Of a DNA stretch of 18,775 bases, positions 6,979 to 14,459 are shown one piece after another. A program made the position numbers and the translations under genes. Below the pieces are notes generated by a model. That model worked only from the letters and a program-made list of their open reading frames with translations, was not told where the DNA came from and did no database searches. Source of the DNA: Candidatus Latescibacterota bacterium (lineage in GTDB: Bacteria; Latescibacterota; MVCY01); contig DAOVDP010000006.1 in NCBI GenBank assembly GCA_030669445.1, positions 1 to 18,775 of the forward strand, written 5' to 3'. Position 1 is the first letter of the stretch. Each line of letters opens with the position of its first letter.

Positions 6979-8112
6979 TTACATAAAATGGTCATCGTAC
7001 GTTCTTCCTTTCCAGGAGAGCTGGCGTTTTCCTAACAGAACGAGTGTACCTACCATTGACTGATAAAACAATTGGAAGGGAAACATAAGGGGAGAGTATT
7101 TGAGCAGGTCTTTTCTCTTCAGGCGAACGATACTCCGGAAGAGAATCAAAAAGTCGGATAGACTTGTCACCAGAAAGACTGCGGCTGCAAGCCGGAGGTA
7201 GTCTCCTCTCAGTGGGGATAACAGAAGAAGGGTGATAACCAAGATCCGGGAGCAGAAAACGGTCACCAGAACGAACTGCCCGAAGCGGGAAATTATCTTC
7301 AGGCCTGCAAGTGTCCATCTTTTCCTTTGACTAAGAAATTCTGGGAAGGTCTTCGCCGGGGAGGTAGTTGTTGTCTGGGCTGGCTCGGCGATAAATCGAA
7401 TACGCCAGCGATGTGTATCGTGAATAGCCTTCAACAGAGCCAGATCCTCGTTAAGCGTGAACCCTATCCTCTGGTATCTGCCCACCTCTTCATAGGCCTT
7501 CCGCCGGAATCCCAGGTTTTTCCCCATGGCACTGGTCGGTTTTCCTATGCCAGTTGCTCCCCAGCCAATGGTGAGCAAGTAGAGCAGGTCCAGACACTGT
7601 AGTTTGGCAAACAGACCCTTTGCCTCCAAAAGTGTGAATCCGGCGACTAACCCTACCTCTGGGGAGAAGAGTGCGGCTGTTTTGCTTATCCATTCTGAGG
7701 GCGTTGTGCAGTTGGCATCGGTGGTCAGGATAATCTCACCTCTGGAGCCTTCAATCCCCACCGCCAGGGCGTGCTGTTTTCCAGGGAGATCCTCAGGAGG
7801 CGATTTGACTTGAAGTAGATGGACTTTCGGGAAACGGGCGGTGTAGGTTCTGACAATCTCAGCGGTACAGTCCTCTGAGCAATCATCCACCACAAATATG
7901 TCAAATTTGTCCCCTGGATAGTTCTGAGCCAGAAGAGAATCTAAACACCTGCCAATGTTTGTCTGCTCGTCCTTCGCCGCAATTACAATTGACACGAAAG
8001 GCCACTGTGTCTTCTCTTTTCCCTCTCTTCTCTCCCTAAACGTACCCCACAAAAAGAGAATAGCCAGAGAGAAATACAAGGTTCCCAAAATCACTGCTGC
8101 TATTGTGAACAT
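6979..8112 (-). CDS. Membrane family-2 glycosyltransferase with DAN in place of DXD
   Basis: The protein has 377 residues. It has one N-terminal membrane helix, a GT-A domain (about 38-270), and three or four C-terminal helices, the layout of processive GT2 enzymes such as NodC, PgaC or hyaluronan synthase. Visible motifs are VVDDCS (Asp76-Asp77, UDP-sugar binding), TTDANC at 131-135 where DXD is expected, NED (Glu222-Asp223, catalytic base region), and QRKRW (262-266), the QxxRW acceptor-site motif. The start overlaps the end of the deacetylase by 13 bp, so the two are translationally coupled. It is a paralogue of the glycosyltransferase at 8911-10053, with collinear motifs. It probably polymerises or adds a sugar to a lipid or glycan at the inner membrane; donor and product cannot be told. 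Confidence 0.88.
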   Translation of the reverse strand: MFTIAAVILGTLYFSLAILFLWGTFRERREGKEKTQWPFVSIVIAAKDEQTNIGRCLDSLLAQNYPGDKFDIFVVDDCSEDCTAEIVRTYTARFPKVHLLQVKSPPEDLPGKQHALAVGIEGSRGEIILTTDANCTTPSEWISKTAALFSPEVGLVAGFTLLEAKGLFAKLQCLDLLYLLTIGWGATGIGKPTSAMGKNLGFRRKAYEEVGRYQRIGFTLNEDLALLKAIHDTHRWRIRFIAEPAQTTTTSPAKTFPEFLSQRKRWTLAGLKIISRFGQFVLVTVFCSRILVITLLLLSPLRGDYLRLAAAVFLVTSLSDFLILFRSIVRLKRKDLLKYSPLMFPFQLFYQSMVGTLVLLGKRQLSWKGRTYDDHFM

Positions 8113-8738
8113 ATCATCTGCTCCAGTGATACGAAGCTAAAGCCTCTCTGTTTTCCAATCTCAATAATCAGCTCTAAGGCGGCAGGAAGTTTTGGGGTCC
8201 TGTCGTGCAGCACAATGATTGCACCGTTGAACAAACAGGAAAGAGTGACTGCAACGATTTCTTGGGGGGTTTTTGCCTTCCAGTCCCAGGGCAGAGCAGA
8301 CCAGATCACTACCTGATATCCCATTTCACTGGCTATTTTAAGAGCTCGCCAGTCCATTTGGCCATAAGGAGGGCGGAAGAATCTCGGAGAACTGCCGGTA
8401 GCCCTGGTTATGGCTTTCTCGGCGTGTTTAATCTCTTGATATATAAGTCGCCTCGATTTCAGTATCAGGCGAGTGTGGTTGTAGGTGTGGTTGCCAATAG
8501 TGTGAGCCCCTGCGGCTATCTGAGCGGCGACTTCGGGGTAGTGTTCTACATTTCTGCCCTGAAGGAAAAAAGAGGCCTTCACCCCGAATTTCGCCAGCAC
8601 ATCCAGTAATCTGGGGGTGTTAACCGGATCAGGCCCATCATCAAAGGTGAGAGCAACTCTGGGCAGAATGGGGTCGCCCCTCCAGAGAACAGAGGGAAAA
8701 AGACGCTGCGCTATGCGGGGGAATGCTATTTTGATCAT
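8100..8738 (-). CDS. NodB-type polysaccharide deacetylase (carbohydrate esterase 4)
   Basis: This is a 212-residue single NodB domain. All five CE4 motifs are visible: TFDDGPD (31-37, catalytic base Asp33 and metal Asp34), HTIGNHTYNH (79-88, metal His84 and His88), RPPYG (122-126), the WDW segment near 151-153, and IVLHD with His178. It should be an active metal-dependent N- or O-deacetylase on a GlcNAc-type polymer or oligosaccharide. No signal peptide is evident, so it would act in the cytoplasm unless the weakly hydrophobic N-terminus anchors it. The ATG lacks a good ribosome-binding site, but the ORF start matches the usual short leader before the TFDDGP motif. It lies between two glycosyltransferases in the same orientation, an order that recalls the NodB-NodC partnership. 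Confidence 0.9.
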   Translation of the reverse strand: MIKIAFPRIAQRLFPSVLWRGDPILPRVALTFDDGPDPVNTPRLLDVLAKFGVKASFFLQGRNVEHYPEVAAQIAAGAHTIGNHTYNHTRLILKSRRLIYQEIKHAEKAITRATGSSPRFFRPPYGQMDWRALKIASEMGYQVVIWSALPWDWKAKTPQEIVAVTLSCLFNGAIIVLHDRTPKLPAALELIIEIGKQRGFSFVSLEQMICSQ

Positions 8739-8910
8739 TAGCTTGACGTGGTTAGACTACTGGACAGAGTGTTCAAAGAAATGTCAAATGCCAAAATCCG
8801 AATACCAAATCAACCTCACAATCCAAATACTAAAAACACAGTAGATAAGGTAGGTCTTGACATTCAGTTATTTGGATTTTATTTGACCTTTGAATTTTGT
8901 CATTATAAAG
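8739..8910. repeat. AT-rich imperfect inverted repeat between glycosyltransferase and deacetylase
   Basis: GTCAAATgccAAAATCCgAATA (8783-8804) is matched in inverted orientation by TATTTGGATTTTATTTGAC (8869-8887), with three extra bases and one mismatch. The segment is rich in the words CCAAAT, AAAATCC and TTTGACC. No gene or ribosome-binding site is seen. It interrupts an otherwise compact operon by 172 bp and may form a long hairpin that reduces downstream expression. Confidence 0.5.
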
Positions 8911-10053
8911 CTATCGACTATTGCCCCATTTTCCTGCCCGTTGCTTCCAACTGAACCTGCCAAAGAACCCCAAGATTGAAACCAACACAATGTATGGGAT
9001 ATGGAGAATTTCGGCCAGCGGAAAAAAAGGGAGAAGGTCCCGGCGATGAAACAGGATGCACCCGGTCCAGACAACGGTCAAATCCGCCGCTGCTTTCAAG
9101 GAGAAACAGATAAGTGGGACGGGGAACTGGGAGAAGAGATGGATAGAAAAGGGAAGGGAAAAGAGCATCAAGCAGAAATAGAAAAAGATCACTGCCAATA
9201 ACGCAACCAGCCATTTCTGGGGATAGTGGGCACATTTCGACGCCCAACGTGCTCGTTGCTGGAGGAAGAGGCCAATGTTATCGGCCGGTTGAGTCTGCAC
9301 ATAAGTTTCCGGTACGGTAGCGAAGGTAACCTTCCAAGGCGTTTTCCTATGGATAGCTTGCATCAAAATGTCGTCATCGCCGGAAACCAACCGTTTTCCT
9401 TTCCCGAATCCTCCTGTTTGTTCGAACGCCTCTCTGCGGTAAGCAAGGTTACTCCCACTGCAGGTGGCAGGGATTCCCGCGCCAATTGCCCCGGCCCCTG
9501 CGGCCACAATACCAAGGAACTCCAGCGACTGCAATCTATGGAACAGAGAACGCTCCTCTGTTCGAGAGAACTCTGTGCGCCCTGTAACCATTCCCACGGC
9601 GGGAGAGAAATAGCTAACCATTCCCTTAATCCAGGCGGAAGGCACGACGCAATCGCCATCGGTGGTGAAAATAAGTTCGCCCCGGCTATATCTTATGCCC
9701 ATCTCTATTGCTGCCTTCTTGCCCTTAGTGACAGATCCTTTGGTACTTAACAGCTGGACATTCTCTCCTAGGTAAGATTGAGCCATCTCGATAGTGCGGT
9801 CGCTGGAGTGGTCATCAACTACGATGATCTCCAAGAGTTTTCTGGGGTAATCCTGTTTTGCAAGTGAATCCAGGCATCTGCCGATATTCTGTTCCTCATT
9901 TCTCACCGGAATAATAATGGAGACAGAGAAGGTGAGGTCTTTCTGTCTGGGGATTGCCGACAGGCGAAATAGCCCCAGTAGAGTCACCAACAGCGCAGTA
10001 GCGTAGCCAACTGTGAAAAGAACAATCATTATAGAGAGCATCCTAAGAAACAT
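8911..10053 (-). CDS. Membrane family-2 glycosyltransferase (NodC/PgaC-like)
   Basis: The chosen ATG at 10053 has a GGAGAAGG ribosome-binding site 2-6 nt upstream and begins directly with the N-terminal membrane helix. The ORF stays open 25 codons further, but that extension is charged and has no such site. The protein has 380 residues. Motifs are VVDDHSSD (Asp80-Asp81), TTDGDC with the metal-binding DGD (132-134), SGDDDIL (226-228, catalytic base region), and QRARW (266-270). About three helices follow. The layout matches processive inverting GT2 synthases of beta-linked polymers. It is the first gene of the minus-strand module, followed by the deacetylase and a paralogous glycosyltransferase. 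Production of a partly deacetylated amino-sugar polymer is an inference from these neighbours. Confidence 0.88.
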   Translation of the reverse strand: MFLRMLSIMIVLFTVGYATALLVTLLGLFRLSAIPRQKDLTFSVSIIIPVRNEEQNIGRCLDSLAKQDYPRKLLEIIVVDDHSSDRTIEMAQSYLGENVQLLSTKGSVTKGKKAAIEMGIRYSRGELIFTTDGDCVVPSAWIKGMVSYFSPAVGMVTGRTEFSRTEERSLFHRLQSLEFLGIVAAGAGAIGAGIPATCSGSNLAYRREAFEQTGGFGKGKRLVSGDDDILMQAIHRKTPWKVTFATVPETYVQTQPADNIGLFLQQRARWASKCAHYPQKWLVALLAVIFFYFCLMLFSLPFSIHLFSQFPVPLICFSLKAAADLTVVWTGCILFHRRDLLPFFPLAEILHIPYIVLVSILGFFGRFSWKQRAGKWGNSR

Positions 10054-10099
10054 TTCCTTCTCCAAAGTGGATCTTTTTGTGAGTATTTCCCATCGGTAT

Positions 10100-10128
10100 A
10101 AAATACTACTTCTGGTTTGAATCTGCAA
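10100..10128 (-). promoter_or_regulatory. Candidate promoter for the glycosyltransferase-deacetylase operon
   Basis: On the minus strand TTGCAG (10128-10123) and TATTTT (10105-10100) are spaced by 17 bp, leaving a leader of about 40 nt to the start at 10053. Both hexamers are one or two bases from consensus. It is plausible but not strong. Confidence 0.35.
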
Positions 10129-10175
10129 GGGAAAATACTGAATAATAAGCAGGTTTAGAGATTATGAGATTTATA

Positions 10176-10204
10176 TTGACTTAACCTAAGGTGACAATTA
10201 TATT
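10176..10204 (+). promoter_or_regulatory. Candidate sigma70-type promoter for the zinc dehydrogenase
   Basis: TTGACT (10176-10181) and TATATT (10199-10204) are separated by 17 bp, one mismatch each from consensus. The predicted leader is about 120 nt long. It points away from the minus-strand candidate promoter at 10100-10128, so the intergenic region would be divergently transcribed. Confidence 0.6.
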
Positions 10205-10330
10205 GTTAATTCCATTGGTAGTGCATAGGAGCAAGAGTTCAGTCCCAGGTTAAGCGTTGTTTTCCTTAAGTCTGTCCGCTCTTAGCTAGTATGCGGGAGA
10301 ATATTTAATCCGCTTTGCAAGGAGATTTCA

Positions 10331-11341
10331 ATGGAGGCGGTTGTGATTAAATCCCCTGGGAAGGCAGAGTTTACCCAGGTAGAAGACCCATCTGTTGGCC
10401 CCCAAGAGGTCGCCATCGCCGTTAAGGCAGCGGGATTGTGTGGTACTGATCTTCACATCTACCAAGGAGAATTTCCTGCCTCCTTGCCTCTGATTCCAGG
10501 GCACGAGTTTGCGGGAGAGGTGATCGAGATAGGACCGGAGGTTACCACTGTTTCTGTGGGCGACCGGGTTACGGTAGACCCTACTGTGCCCTGCAGGAGA
10601 TGTCCCTTCTGCAAGAGTCATAAGGAGCATTTCTGCCGTCAGTTCAAGGCATACGGGGTTAGTCTGCCCGGCGGATTTGCCCAGAAAGTGGTAGTTAAGG
10701 AGGAAAATGTCTACTCTATTGGTGGGCTTTCTTACGAGCAAGGGGCGCTGATAGAACCTTTAGCCTGCGTCCTTCACGGGATGGAGATAGTGGGAGTAGA
10801 TCCGGGGGAAGAAGTCCTCATTTTTGGAGCAGGGCCTATTGGTCTGTTGTTGGCTCAGGCATGCAAGATAAAAGGCGCCTCTATATTGGCGGCGGCGGAT
10901 TTATTTCAGGAGAAACTGGATTTTGCCCAAAGCCTGGGCGTGGACGAAACCTTCTGCAACAGTCCAGCATTGCCTAAACAGGTAGCGGAAAGGGGTAAAT
11001 TCGACCTGGTCATCGATGCCACCGGTATTCCTCAGGTAGTGGAGGCACTACCCAAGTATGTCAAGGATGGAGGTAGAGTCCTCTACTTCGGTGTTTGTCC
11101 CCAGGGGACTCAGATCAACCTGGATCCGTTCGATGTCTACCGCCGAGAGTTGAAGATATTTGGCACCTTCAGCCTGCTGGCCAACTTTCTGCCAGCAATT
11201 AGCTTGGTTAAAAAAGGCAGGATGAATGTTGAAGCAGTGATTTCCCATAAATTGGCTCTAAGTGAAATTAAACAAGCCCTTGAATTGATGAGGGACAGAG
11301 ATTCGCGGAAGATTCTTCTGTTTCCCGGTGAGCTGGGATGA
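10331..11341 (+). CDS. Zinc-dependent medium-chain alcohol/polyol dehydrogenase
   Basis: This is a 336-residue MDR-superfamily enzyme resembling sorbitol and threonine dehydrogenases. It would oxidise a secondary alcohol or polyol in the cytosol. Catalytic zinc ligands are Cys37 (LCGTD), His58-Glu59 (GHE) and Glu142 (IEPLACVLHG). The structural zinc lobe is complete, with Cys88, Cys91, Cys94 and Cys102 in the C-x2-C-x2-C-x7-C pattern. The Rossmann motif GAGPIG is at 166-171. An acidic residue after the second strand (AAADLFQ) suggests NAD rather than NADP. The start is set by AAGGAG six nt before the ATG. It has its own candidate promoter and is separated from the next gene by a palindromic repeat. 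The true substrate cannot be read from the sequence. Confidence 0.9.
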   Translation: MEAVVIKSPGKAEFTQVEDPSVGPQEVAIAVKAAGLCGTDLHIYQGEFPASLPLIPGHEFAGEVIEIGPEVTTVSVGDRVTVDPTVPCRRCPFCKSHKEHFCRQFKAYGVSLPGGFAQKVVVKEENVYSIGGLSYEQGALIEPLACVLHGMEIVGVDPGEEVLIFGAGPIGLLLAQACKIKGASILAAADLFQEKLDFAQSLGVDETFCNSPALPKQVAERGKFDLVIDATGIPQVVEALPKYVKDGGRVLYFGVCPQGTQINLDPFDVYRRELKIFGTFSLLANFLPAISLVKKGRMNVEAVISHKLALSEIKQALELMRDRDSRKILLFPGELG

Positions 11342-11370
11342 CGTTTCAAAAGTAACATTGTGAGTTATCC

Positions 11371-11484
11371 TGTCATTTCACAATTGCGAGGAGCACTTCG
11401 CCATCGCTCAGCACAGGCTTCGCGACGAAACAATCTCCTTATTTTAGAGGAATTGAGATTGCTTCGCTGTCGCTCGCAATGACG
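11371..11484. repeat. GCGAGGAGC/GAAGCAATCTC-type palindromic repeat
   Basis: The right arm GAGATTGCTTCGCTGTCGCTCGCAATGACG is at 11455-11484. The left side (11371-11437) carries the inverted counterparts GTCATT, TTGCGAG, CTTCGCGACG and CAATCTC, but with extra bases between GTCATT and GCGAG and an insertion of about 25 bp in the middle. The loop is a 17-nt AT-rich stretch. The signature (TCATTGCGAG ... GAAGCAATCTC) is a familiar dispersed palindrome in many bacterial genomes. This copy has a degenerate left arm and lies between the dehydrogenase and the decarboxylase genes. Confidence 0.75.
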
Positions 11485-11508
11485 AATTATTGCGGCCTTA
11501 TTTATAAT
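11479..11508 (+). promoter_or_regulatory. Candidate promoter with -35 box in the repeat end
   Basis: TATAAT at 11503-11508 is a perfect -10 box. Eighteen bp upstream is ATGACG (11479-11484), a 4/6 match to TTGACA that consists of the last six bases of the palindromic repeat. The leader would be about 25 nt, with a GGGAGGGG ribosome-binding site. Confidence 0.5.
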
Positions 11509-11539
11509 TTGCGGACACAAAAATACTGGGAGGGGAACG

Positions 11540-12469
11540 ATGAGGATTCTGGTCACCGGTGGTGCCGGATTCATAGGTTCACATCTATGTGAGTTCCTAC
11601 TGAATAAAGGCCATCAGGTTATCTGTATGGATAACCTGGTGACGGGGAATGCGGATAACATCGCCCATCTTTTTGGAATCGAAGGATTTGAGTTCATTCG
11701 CTACGACGTTACCAACTATGTCTATGTAGCTGGCCAGTTGGACTTTGTGCTTCACTTTGCTAGTCCAGCCAGCCCCATTGACTACCAGCAGTTGCCCATC
11801 CAGACGCTGAAAGTGGGGGCGATGGGGACACACAAGACCTTGGGATTGGCCAAGGAGAGGAAAGCAGCCTTTTTGCTGGCCTCCACTTCCGAATGCTACG
11901 GGGACCCTCAAGTCCACCCCCAGAGTGAAAACTACTGGGGGAATGTCAATCCGGTTGGTCCTCGGGGGGTTTACGACGAGGCCAAGCGCTATGCAGAGGC
12001 GATCACTATGGCCTACCATCGTTATCACGGGGTGGATACCAGAATTGCCCGCATCTTTAATACATTTGGGCCTCGAATGCGAAAAAACGATGGCCGGGCA
12101 GTGCCCACATTCATCTGTCAGGCATTAGCCGACCAGGATATTACCATATTTGGCGATGGCTCCCAGACCAGAAGTTTCGGGTACATAACCGACTTAATCG
12201 AGGGTATCTATTGCTTGATGCTCTCCGACATCCACACCCCGGTGAATCTGGGAAATCCCCAGGAGATGACTGTGTCAGAGATGGCAAAAACCATCCTGCG
12301 ACTCACCAATAGCAATAGCAGAATAGTCTTCAGCCCCCTTCCAGAAGATGACCCGAAGGTAAGACAGCCGGACATAAGTAAGGCCAAGAGACTGTTGGGA
12401 TGGGAGCCTAAGGTGAGTATTGCCGAGGGATTAAACAGAACGATACAGTGGTTCCAGCAATCAATGTGA
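11540..12469 (+). CDS. UDP-glucuronate decarboxylase-like SDR (UDP-xylose synthase)
   Basis: This is a 309-residue extended SDR enzyme. The NAD-binding motif GGAGFIGS is at 7-14. The segment [12 protein letters not shown], the block ending in TSECYGDP, and [22 protein letters not shown] are close to the consensus of UDP-glucuronate decarboxylases, which make UDP-xylose from UDP-glucuronate. The active-site residues Ser117, Glu118, Tyr145 and Lys149 (YDEAK) are present. A Cys replaces the usual Val in TSEVYGDP. The product would feed surface polysaccharide synthesis, plausibly involving the glycosyltransferases upstream on the other strand. The gene ends 19 nt before the DUF47 start and may be co-transcribed with it. 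A dTDP-glucose dehydratase or epimerase is less likely given the ASPASP motif. Confidence 0.88.
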   Translation: MRILVTGGAGFIGSHLCEFLLNKGHQVICMDNLVTGNADNIAHLFGIEGFEFIRYDVTNYVYVAGQLDFVLHFASPASPIDYQQLPIQTLKVGAMGTHKTLGLAKERKAAFLLASTSECYGDPQVHPQSENYWGNVNPVGPRGVYDEAKRYAEAITMAYHRYHGVDTRIARIFNTFGPRMRKNDGRAVPTFICQALADQDITIFGDGSQTRSFGYITDLIEGIYCLMLSDIHTPVNLGNPQEMTVSEMAKTILRLTNSNSRIVFSPLPEDDPKVRQPDISKAKRLLGWEPKVSIAEGLNRTIQWFQQSM

Positions 12470-12488
12470 ACAAGGAGGCAGAATCGTT

Positions 12489-13163
12489 ATGAGAATACCG
12501 ATCTCTCTTTTCCGCCATTCGCCGTTTGAGTCCCTTATGGAGCACTTTCTGGCGGTAGAGACCTGTTTTAACAGGTTCGTTATAGTAGTGAACCGATGGA
12601 TAGAAGAAGGTGACAAAATGGATTTTGACCACGAGATGGAGGAGATATCCCAATTGGAGTATCAGGCAGACGAGGTAAAGAACGCTCTGCGAGAACATTT
12701 GCCCAAGAGTCTATTTATGCCAGTAGACCGGGGGGACATACTGGCTCTTCTGCGGGAACAGGATCAGATTGCCGACTTCTGCCAGGATGCGGTTACTATT
12801 CTGGCCTTGCGTCCCACCGAGGTGCCGGAATATCTGAAGCAGGATTTTCGTAATCTGATGGAGAAACTCAAGGAGGTGGTAGAGGCTTACAAATTGTCGA
12901 TCCAGGAGTTAAAGGATCTGCTGAAGACAGCCTTTGTGAAAGGTGAAGAAGAGAAGATCCATCGGCTAATCAAGCAAGTAGATAAGAAGGAATGGGAGTC
13001 GGATAAATTGCAATTTGCCTTGGCAAAGAAAATATACCTTCACGAGAAGGAGTTAGACCCCATCACCATAAATTTCCTCACCCATGTGCTGCTGACCCTG
13101 GGCCGGATAGCAGACGCCTGTGAGAACGCCGATGACCGGCTGCGAAGGATTATAGCCCGTTAA
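12489..13163 (+). CDS. DUF47/PhoU-like protein, partner of Pit permease
   Basis: This is a 224-residue, almost wholly helical protein. Conserved features of the TIGR00153/DUF47 family are visible: the opening FRHSPFESLMEH, ISQLEYQADEVKN, LPKSLFMPVDRGDILALLREQDQIAD, and the C-terminal TLGRIADACENADDRL. PhoU-like proteins bind metal clusters through E/DxxxD patterns such as the last of these. In this family they modulate the adjacent low-affinity phosphate permease. AAGGAGG (12472-12478) precedes the ATG. The gene sits 24 nt upstream of the Pit start, the usual pairing. Confidence 0.92.
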   Translation: MRIPISLFRHSPFESLMEHFLAVETCFNRFVIVVNRWIEEGDKMDFDHEMEEISQLEYQADEVKNALREHLPKSLFMPVDRGDILALLREQDQIADFCQDAVTILALRPTEVPEYLKQDFRNLMEKLKEVVEAYKLSIQELKDLLKTAFVKGEEEKIHRLIKQVDKKEWESDKLQFALAKKIYLHEKELDPITINFLTHVLLTLGRIADACENADDRLRRIIAR

Positions 13164-13186
13164 CCCTGGGAAGATTGGCGCCAGAT

Positions 13187-14413
13187 ATGACGCTACTGAT
13201 TATTGCTATAGTTGCAAGTTTGTACATCGCCTGGAGCATTGGCAGCAATGATGTCGCCAACTCTATGGGCACTTCGGTGGCAGCAGAGTCGCTCAGCTTC
13301 AGACAGGCGGTGATAATTGCTGGAGCATTCAACTTTCTGGGTGCAGTCCTGGTTGGGGCACGGGTAGTTAACACCATTCGCAAGGGGATAATTAACCCTA
13401 ACTTCTTTGCTGATAACCCTTCGCTGTTGGTCTACGGGATGATATCTGCCCTGTTAGCGGCCGCGATGTGGATTACTCTGGCTACTTATCTGCGGATGCC
13501 TGTCTCCACTACCCACAGTATTGTAGGCGCCATAGTGGGTTTTGGTTTGATAACCGTCGGCGTCACCGGGATCAAATGGTCAGTGATCCTCTCCATTGTC
13601 CTGGGTTGGATGATCTCTCCCCTGTTTGGAGCTTTTGTATCTTTTGTTATTTTCAATATAATCAGATATAAAGTCTTGGCTACCGAGGCACCGCTGCTCT
13701 CTTTTAAGAAGATAAGCCCGATATTTGTTGGCCTGACCGGTGTGATCATCACCCTGGCGGTGGTCCACACAGGGATGCGCAATCTACAGCTGAAATTACC
13801 TCTGCTTACGATTCTGGGGATTGCCTTGGCAGTGGCTGGCGTATTTGGTCTGGGAGGTTACCTTTTTTTGCGGAGATACACGCCTGAAAGCTCAGTGCAG
13901 ACGGAGGAGGTAGAGGAGCTTTCTAAACCCCTGCAGGTGATGAGTGCTTCTTACGAAGCCTTTGCCCATGGATCCAATGATGTGGCCAACGCGGTGGGGC
14001 CAGTGGCGGCAGTATTCTCTATAATTGCCACCCACACGGTGGACATGAAGACAACCGTCCCGATCTGGATGCTGGCTATAGGTGGGGTTGGCTTAGTGAT
14101 TGGCATCGCTACCTGGGGGCGCCGGGTGATGGAGACCATAGGCAAACGTATCACCGAGATCACTCCTACGCGAGGGTTTGCCGCCGAGTTCTCTGCCGCT
14201 ACCACCGTGTTGCTCTGTTCCTGTCTGGGATTACCTGTCTCTACTACCCATGTCTCCGTGGGCACAGTGATGGGAGTGGGTTTTGCCCGAGGGATGGCAG
14301 CACTTAACTTGCGGGTTATTCGGGATATAATCCTCTCCTGGCTTCTCACCCTTCCCGTGGCCGCGGGACTGTGCGGCTTGATCTTCAAGATTATGGTTGA
14401 GATCAGCCCATAA
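13187..14413 (+). CDS. Inorganic phosphate transporter, PiT family
   Basis: The protein is about 408 residues from ATG 13187; a TTG at 13175 is an alternative. Neither start has a well-spaced ribosome-binding site (GGGAAG at 13168-13173), so translation is probably coupled to the preceding gene. The two internally repeated PiT signatures are clear: SIGSNDVANSMGTSVAA near the N-terminus and AHGSNDVANAVGPVAA in the second half. Each is followed downstream by a PVSTTH motif. About ten membrane helices are visible, with a charged cytoplasmic loop around YTPESSVQTEEVEEL. It would import phosphate, possibly as a metal-phosphate complex, with a proton or sodium ion. It forms a unit with the DUF47 protein. 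Confidence 0.93.
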   Translation: MTLLIIAIVASLYIAWSIGSNDVANSMGTSVAAESLSFRQAVIIAGAFNFLGAVLVGARVVNTIRKGIINPNFFADNPSLLVYGMISALLAAAMWITLATYLRMPVSTTHSIVGAIVGFGLITVGVTGIKWSVILSIVLGWMISPLFGAFVSFVIFNIIRYKVLATEAPLLSFKKISPIFVGLTGVIITLAVVHTGMRNLQLKLPLLTILGIALAVAGVFGLGGYLFLRRYTPESSVQTEEVEELSKPLQVMSASYEAFAHGSNDVANAVGPVAAVFSIIATHTVDMKTTVPIWMLAIGGVGLVIGIATWGRRVMETIGKRITEITPTRGFAAEFSAATTVLLCSCLGLPVSTTHVSVGTVMGVGFARGMAALNLRVIRDIILSWLLTLPVAAGLCGLIFKIMVEISP

Positions 14414-14459
14414 TATTAGTTAATTCGATTCAGTCATTTTTAATAAGGAGGTAGAGAAA

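Noticed and set aside
6801..6995. Minus-strand frame of 64 codons in the convergent gap
   Set aside because: It is made of the palindromic repeat and overlaps the glycosyltransferase end; nothing suggests a protein.
9226..9750. Plus-strand open frame of 174 codons
   Set aside because: It lies wholly antisense to the glycosyltransferase, which has clear GT2 motifs; its translation is low in hydrophobic order and shows no ribosome-binding site.
6979..10053. Nodulation-type nodBC or poly-GlcNAc pga locus
   Set aside because: The nodA acyltransferase and the pgaA/pgaD-type partners are absent, and two synthases instead of one are present; only the general chemistry is comparable.
10054..10128. 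N-terminal extension of the glycosyltransferase to 10128
   Set aside because: The added 25 residues are charged and not membrane-like, and the ATG at 10053 has a GGAGAAGG site; a promoter-like pair also lies within the extension.
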